In this document: positions 1 to 5,053 of the stretch, piece by piece
Position numbering within the stretch: the first letter of the stretch is position 1
How the letters are laid out: each line of letters opens with the position of its first letter
Source of the DNA: Solobacterium sp.
Lineage (GTDB): Bacteria; Bacillota_I; Bacilli_A; Erysipelotrichales; Erysipelotrichaceae
Direction of reading: 5' to 3'
Length of the DNA: 5,053 bases
NCBI GenBank assembly: GCA_017419465.1
Contig: JAFOLE010000289.1
Coordinates: 1-5,053 of the forward strand
Made by a program: the position numbers and the translations under genes
Notes under the pieces: generated by a model
What the model was told of the DNA's origin: nothing
Database searches by the model: none
Seen by the model: the letters and a program-made list of their open reading frames with translations, nothing else

Positions 1-3063
<3,063 letters not shown>

Positions 3064-3070
3064 TCGTCAT

Positions 3071-3104
3071 ACAAGAGGCCTGAATTCTCAGGTCTTTTGT
3101 TTTA
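3071..3104 (+). terminator. Intrinsic terminator after rpoC
   Basis: A stem of about 13 bp forms between 3071-3083 and 3088-3100, with two G-T pairs and a four-base loop, ATTC. The 3' arm and following bases give the T-rich tract TCTTTTGTTTTAT. It begins 7 bp after the rpoC stop codon and should end the rpoC transcript. The minus strand has no T-run on its exit side, so it looks one-directional. Confidence 0.88.
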
Positions 3105-3111
3105 TCTGAGG

Positions 3112-3127
3112 GTTAGAGTTTACTAAC
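3112..3127. promoter_or_regulatory. Imperfect dyad, possible operator
   Basis: GTTAG (3112-3116) and CTAAC (3123-3127) form an inverted repeat separated by six bases, just after the terminator and 5 bp before the Shine-Dalgarno of the membrane-protein gene. The short A/T-rich palindrome and its position would suit a repressor or MerR-type activator site. No regulator gene is in the window and no clear -35/-10 pair accompanies it, so this is a tentative call. Confidence 0.3.
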
Positions 3128-3131
3128 TAAC

Positions 3132-3139
3132 GGAGGAGG
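3132..3139 (+). promoter_or_regulatory. Shine-Dalgarno of the membrane-protein gene
   Basis: GGAGGAGG lies 7 bases before the ATG at 3147. It is the strongest ribosome binding site in this gap and fixes the start of the downstream gene. Confidence 0.9.
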
Positions 3140-3146
3140 CAGTCGT

Positions 3147-3842
3147 ATGAGTTCTCTGAATACAGCGCAGTTTGATAAGGCACGGATCCGGCATCTGTTG
3201 AAGCTCGGCATCTTCGCCGCATGTATGGTCATGCTGGGGGATATCCTGCTGGGGTGGGGTGTCAATGATCCTGATGTTACGGAAATACCGGCGGTATTTA
3301 CCCGTTATCTGTCGGTTTCCGATGCACGGATCATTGCGTCTGCACTGCTTGGTCTCATCGGGATTCCGATCGAATGCCTCTGCTGGTTTGCGGTCTATCG
3401 GATGATTCGGCCGTACTCGGAATCCGATGCGCATCTCTTCCGCGGAGGGATCATCGGATGTCTTGCCTTCGGCGGCTGCGGCGTCCATGTGCCGTGCTGT
3501 ATGGCGGTATATCTTCTGAAGCGGGTCTATGCCGCAGATCCTTCCTCGGTATATGGGGAAATGCTGCCGTGGATCGGCTGGTTTCTGGTGCCTGCGACCG
3601 TGCTGTTTATGATCTTTTTTATCCTGACGGCAGCCGTGCAGTTTCGGGCATTCGCAAAGGGACACACGCCGTATCCGAAATGGTGCGCGGTATTTTCGCT
3701 GTTTGCGGGCGTTGTCTGGATGATCATCATGCGTCTCTGCGGGGACCATGCATTAACCAACGCCCTGGCGACGGGTTGGATCAGCGCCGCCAATCTCTGG
3801 ATGATGGGCGGACTGCTGTATATGAACAGGAAGGTGATGTGA
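3147..3842 (+). CDS. Six-helix integral membrane protein, function unknown
   Basis: The gene encodes 231 residues with about six hydrophobic segments, near residues 17-37, 61-84, 99-124, 141-165, 178-195 and 206-226, so it should sit in the cytoplasmic membrane. The N terminus is short and basic (KARIRHLLK) and there is no cleavable signal peptide. Distinctive features are a GDILLGWG motif at the end of helix 1 and a cysteine/histidine-rich patch, GCLAFGGCGVHVPCC, at 104-118 within helix 3. I cannot assign a function. The GDxLLG motif recalls small uncharacterised membrane families of Bacillota (DUF6796 is one possibility, from memory and unverified). The ATG at 3147 is chosen because of the GGAGGAGG seven bases upstream. 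It is the first gene of a probable three-gene operon; its stop TGA shares one base with the start of the methyltransferase gene. No promoter is evident in the 83-bp gap before it. Confidence 0.88.
   Translation: MSSLNTAQFDKARIRHLLKLGIFAACMVMLGDILLGWGVNDPDVTEIPAVFTRYLSVSDARIIASALLGLIGIPIECLCWFAVYRMIRPYSESDAHLFRGGIIGCLAFGGCGVHVPCCMAVYLLKRVYAADPSSVYGEMLPWIGWFLVPATVLFMIFFILTAAVQFRAFAKGHTPYPKWCAVFSLFAGVVWMIIMRLCGDHALTNALATGWISAANLWMMGGLLYMNRKVM
3828..3838 (+). promoter_or_regulatory. Shine-Dalgarno of the methyltransferase gene
   Basis: AGGAAGGTGAT lies inside the last codons of the membrane-protein gene and closely matches the complement of the 16S rRNA 3' end. It supports the ATG at 3842 as the start, rather than any of the open codons further upstream in the same frame. 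Confidence 0.7.
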
Positions 3843-4465
3843 TGTTCTGGGACAATGTGGCATGGGTATATGACATCTTCGTGAATGTCATCAACCGCAG
3901 AACGCATCAACAGTTAAAGCAGATCATCGCCGAATTGATCAATCGGAATGATAACGTGCTGGAATGCGCCTGCGGGACCGGAATGCTGACAGAGGTGATG
4001 GCACAGAAATGCATGCATGTGACCGCGACGGACTATGCGGAGAAGATGCTGAAACGGGCAGAACAGAACTGCCGTGCATATTCCAATATCACCTTTGAAC
4101 CGGCAGACATTACTGCGCTGCCGTATCCGGATAATACCTTTGACAAGGTTGCCGCAGGCAATGTAATTCATCTGCTGGACGAACCGATGAAAGCACTGCG
4201 GGAACTGAACCGGGTATGCAGAAGCGGCGGAACACTGATCATCCCGACCTATATGAACAAAGCGGAATCCGGAACAGACAGCGGATTTTCAAAGGCGGTG
4301 GGCAAAGCCGGCGCGGACTTCAAACGCCAGTTTACCTCCCGTACCTATAAACAGTTCTTTCTGGATGCGGGCTACAGCGATGTTCAGATTTATGAAGCGC
4401 AGGGACGGATTCCCTGTGCGGTCGCAGTAATGACAAAACAGGAGGAATCTCATGAAGGTAATTGA
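3842..4465 (+). CDS. Class I SAM-dependent methyltransferase (UbiE-like fold)
   Basis: The 207-residue protein has the layout of a soluble Rossmann-fold methyltransferase. Motif I is VLECACGTGML (39-49), which binds S-adenosylmethionine; the ribose-binding acid is probably D64 in TATDYAEKML; motif II is ADITALPYPDNTFDKV (88-103); motif III is LNRVCRSGGTLIIPTY (122-137). The nearest general type is Methyltransf_11/UbiE-like, usually acting on small molecules, but the substrate is unknown. The motif I variant with E41 and A43, in place of the common D-x-G, occurs in a Bacillota subgroup whose members also begin MFWDxVAxVYDIFVNVINR and carry GKAGADFKRQF, as this one does; this comparison is from memory. 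The frame is open for another 156 codons upstream, but that stretch lies inside the membrane-protein gene; the ATG at 3842 has the TGATG overlap and a Shine-Dalgarno, and matches the family N terminus. Second gene of the operon. Confidence 0.93.
   Translation: MFWDNVAWVYDIFVNVINRRTHQQLKQIIAELINRNDNVLECACGTGMLTEVMAQKCMHVTATDYAEKMLKRAEQNCRAYSNITFEPADITALPYPDNTFDKVAAGNVIHLLDEPMKALRELNRVCRSGGTLIIPTYMNKAESGTDSGFSKAVGKAGADFKRQFTSRTYKQFFLDAGYSDVQIYEAQGRIPCAVAVMTKQEESHEGN
4440..4446 (+). promoter_or_regulatory. Shine-Dalgarno of the hydrolase gene
   Basis: AGGAGGA lies 5 bases before the ATG at 4452, inside the last codons of the methyltransferase gene. It decides the start of the third gene, which overlaps the second by 14 bp. 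Confidence 0.88.
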
Positions 4466-5053
4466 ATACGGACGCCAGCAGGCTCCGTTAATGACGATCT
4501 TTCAGTGCACGGCAGAGCCCTGGTGGGTATTCAAGCCGTCCGCAGAGGAACTGTCCGGAGAGTTTCATATCCTGCTGTTTGCGGCGGACGGACATGATGA
4601 ATCCGGCACAACGTTTGAATCCGTGGAGAAATATGCCCATGATGCGGCGGAATACCTTGCCACGCATGGTTATGATCATGTGGATCTCATGTACGGCGTA
4701 TCCCTCGGCGGAGCCACCGTGGTCCGCTTTCTGGCGGCGGAATCCATTCCCGTCACAAAGGCGATCATCGACGCGGGCATCACACCATATCCGTATCCAA
4801 AACCGGTCTGCCGGCTGATTGCGGCAGGCGACTTTCTGTCGGTCTCACTCGCCACAAAGAACCGTACCGTCATGGAACTGATTGCACCGCCGAACCGCTG
4901 GACGCCGGCCGATGAAAATCCGACCGCTCATTATGATAAGATCTTTGCCTTTGAGAAGAATCATTATTCTTATCGGACCCTATACAACGCGTTCTGGTCC
5001 GCAAACAATTACACAATGCCTGATCCGGTACCGTCCGTGGATACATATATCGA
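4452..5053 (+). CDS. Alpha/beta-hydrolase-like protein (3' end outside window)
   Basis: The frame is open from ATG 4452 to the window edge, giving 200 complete codons. The strand-turn-helix motif YGVSLGGATVVRFLA (81-95) is a typical nucleophile elbow, G-x-S-x-G, with S84 as the expected catalytic serine. Ahead of it, FHILLFAADGHDESG (38-52), followed by a helix with YAHDAAEYL, matches the core strand and loop that normally precede the elbow in this fold. The catalytic acid and histidine should lie further on; D191 is one possible acid, but the histidine is probably beyond the window. No signal peptide is seen, so it is likely cytoplasmic. It could be an esterase, a lipase-like enzyme or another serine hydrolase; the substrate cannot be inferred. 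Its start is fixed by AGGAGGA five bases upstream, and it overlaps the methyltransferase gene by 14 bp in a different frame, which points to translational coupling. Third gene of the operon, which may continue downstream. Confidence 0.87.
   Translation, partial: MKVIEYGRQQAPLMTIFQCTAEPWWVFKPSAEELSGEFHILLFAADGHDESGTTFESVEKYAHDAAEYLATHGYDHVDLMYGVSLGGATVVRFLAAESIPVTKAIIDAGITPYPYPKPVCRLIAAGDFLSVSLATKNRTVMELIAPPNRWTPADENPTAHYDKIFAFEKNHYSYRTLYNAFWSANNYTMPDPVPSVDTYI

Noticed and set aside
3097..3126. Promoter with TTGTTT and TACTAA, 18-bp spacing
   Set aside because: The -10 matches the consensus at only three of six positions, the -35 overlaps the terminator T-tract, and the predicted start would fall on the Shine-Dalgarno.
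3123..3749. A 208-codon open frame on the minus strand opposite the membrane-protein gene
   Set aside because: The product is rich in His, Arg, Gln and Pro with no domain-like pattern, and the plus-strand frame has clear membrane helices and a strong ribosome binding site.
3374..3841. Upstream in-frame extension of the methyltransferase, giving a 363-residue product
   Set aside because: It lies wholly inside the membrane-protein gene in another frame, its translation looks like out-of-frame noise (many Arg, Cys and Gly), and the start at 3842 has a Shine-Dalgarno, a TGATG junction and a family-like N terminus.

Overview
The window is a stretch of bacterial chromosome, most likely Bacillota. 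The RpoC-encoding fragment lacks the large SI3 insertion of proteobacterial enzymes: the trigger-loop motif runs almost directly into the DITQGLPRVEELFEARNPK block, as in Gram-positive enzymes. Moderately high G+C, strong C-ending codon preference in rpoC and strong GGAGG-type ribosome binding sites also fit. An Erysipelotrichia-like or related gut lineage is my guess; it is not proven by the sequence.

Layout: (1) Bases 1-3063 are the 3' three quarters of rpoC, the beta' subunit of RNA polymerase. About 300 N-terminal residues lie upstream of the window. The active-site aspartates, bridge helix, zinc site 2 and trigger loop are all visible. (2) An 83-bp gap follows. It holds a strong intrinsic terminator and an imperfect dyad just ahead of a good Shine-Dalgarno. 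(3) Bases 3147 to the right edge hold a tightly packed three-gene operon on the same strand: a six-helix membrane protein of unknown function, a class I SAM-dependent methyltransferase, and an alpha/beta-hydrolase-like protein cut by the window edge. The joins are a 1-bp TGATG overlap and a 14-bp overlap, each with its own Shine-Dalgarno, so translation is probably coupled.

The first region is core transcription machinery, closed by its terminator. The second is an accessory operon whose joint function cannot be read from the sequence. A membrane protein, a small-molecule-type methyltransferase and a hydrolase could modify and handle a small compound, but no substrate is visible. In many Bacillota the translation genes rpsL-rpsG-fusA follow rpoC closely; here they do not.

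The most unusual signals are within rpoC. There is an extra segment of roughly 25 residues whose sequence, down to a 17-bp exact repeat, copies a helical segment about 200 codons further on. There is also a short lysine-rich insertion just before the bridge helix, unusual residues in the bridge helix and trigger loop, and a long charged C-terminal tail. I found no CRISPR array, tRNA, rRNA or insertion sequence. I see no convincing evidence of a wholly new system; the three-gene operon is the best candidate for follow-up.
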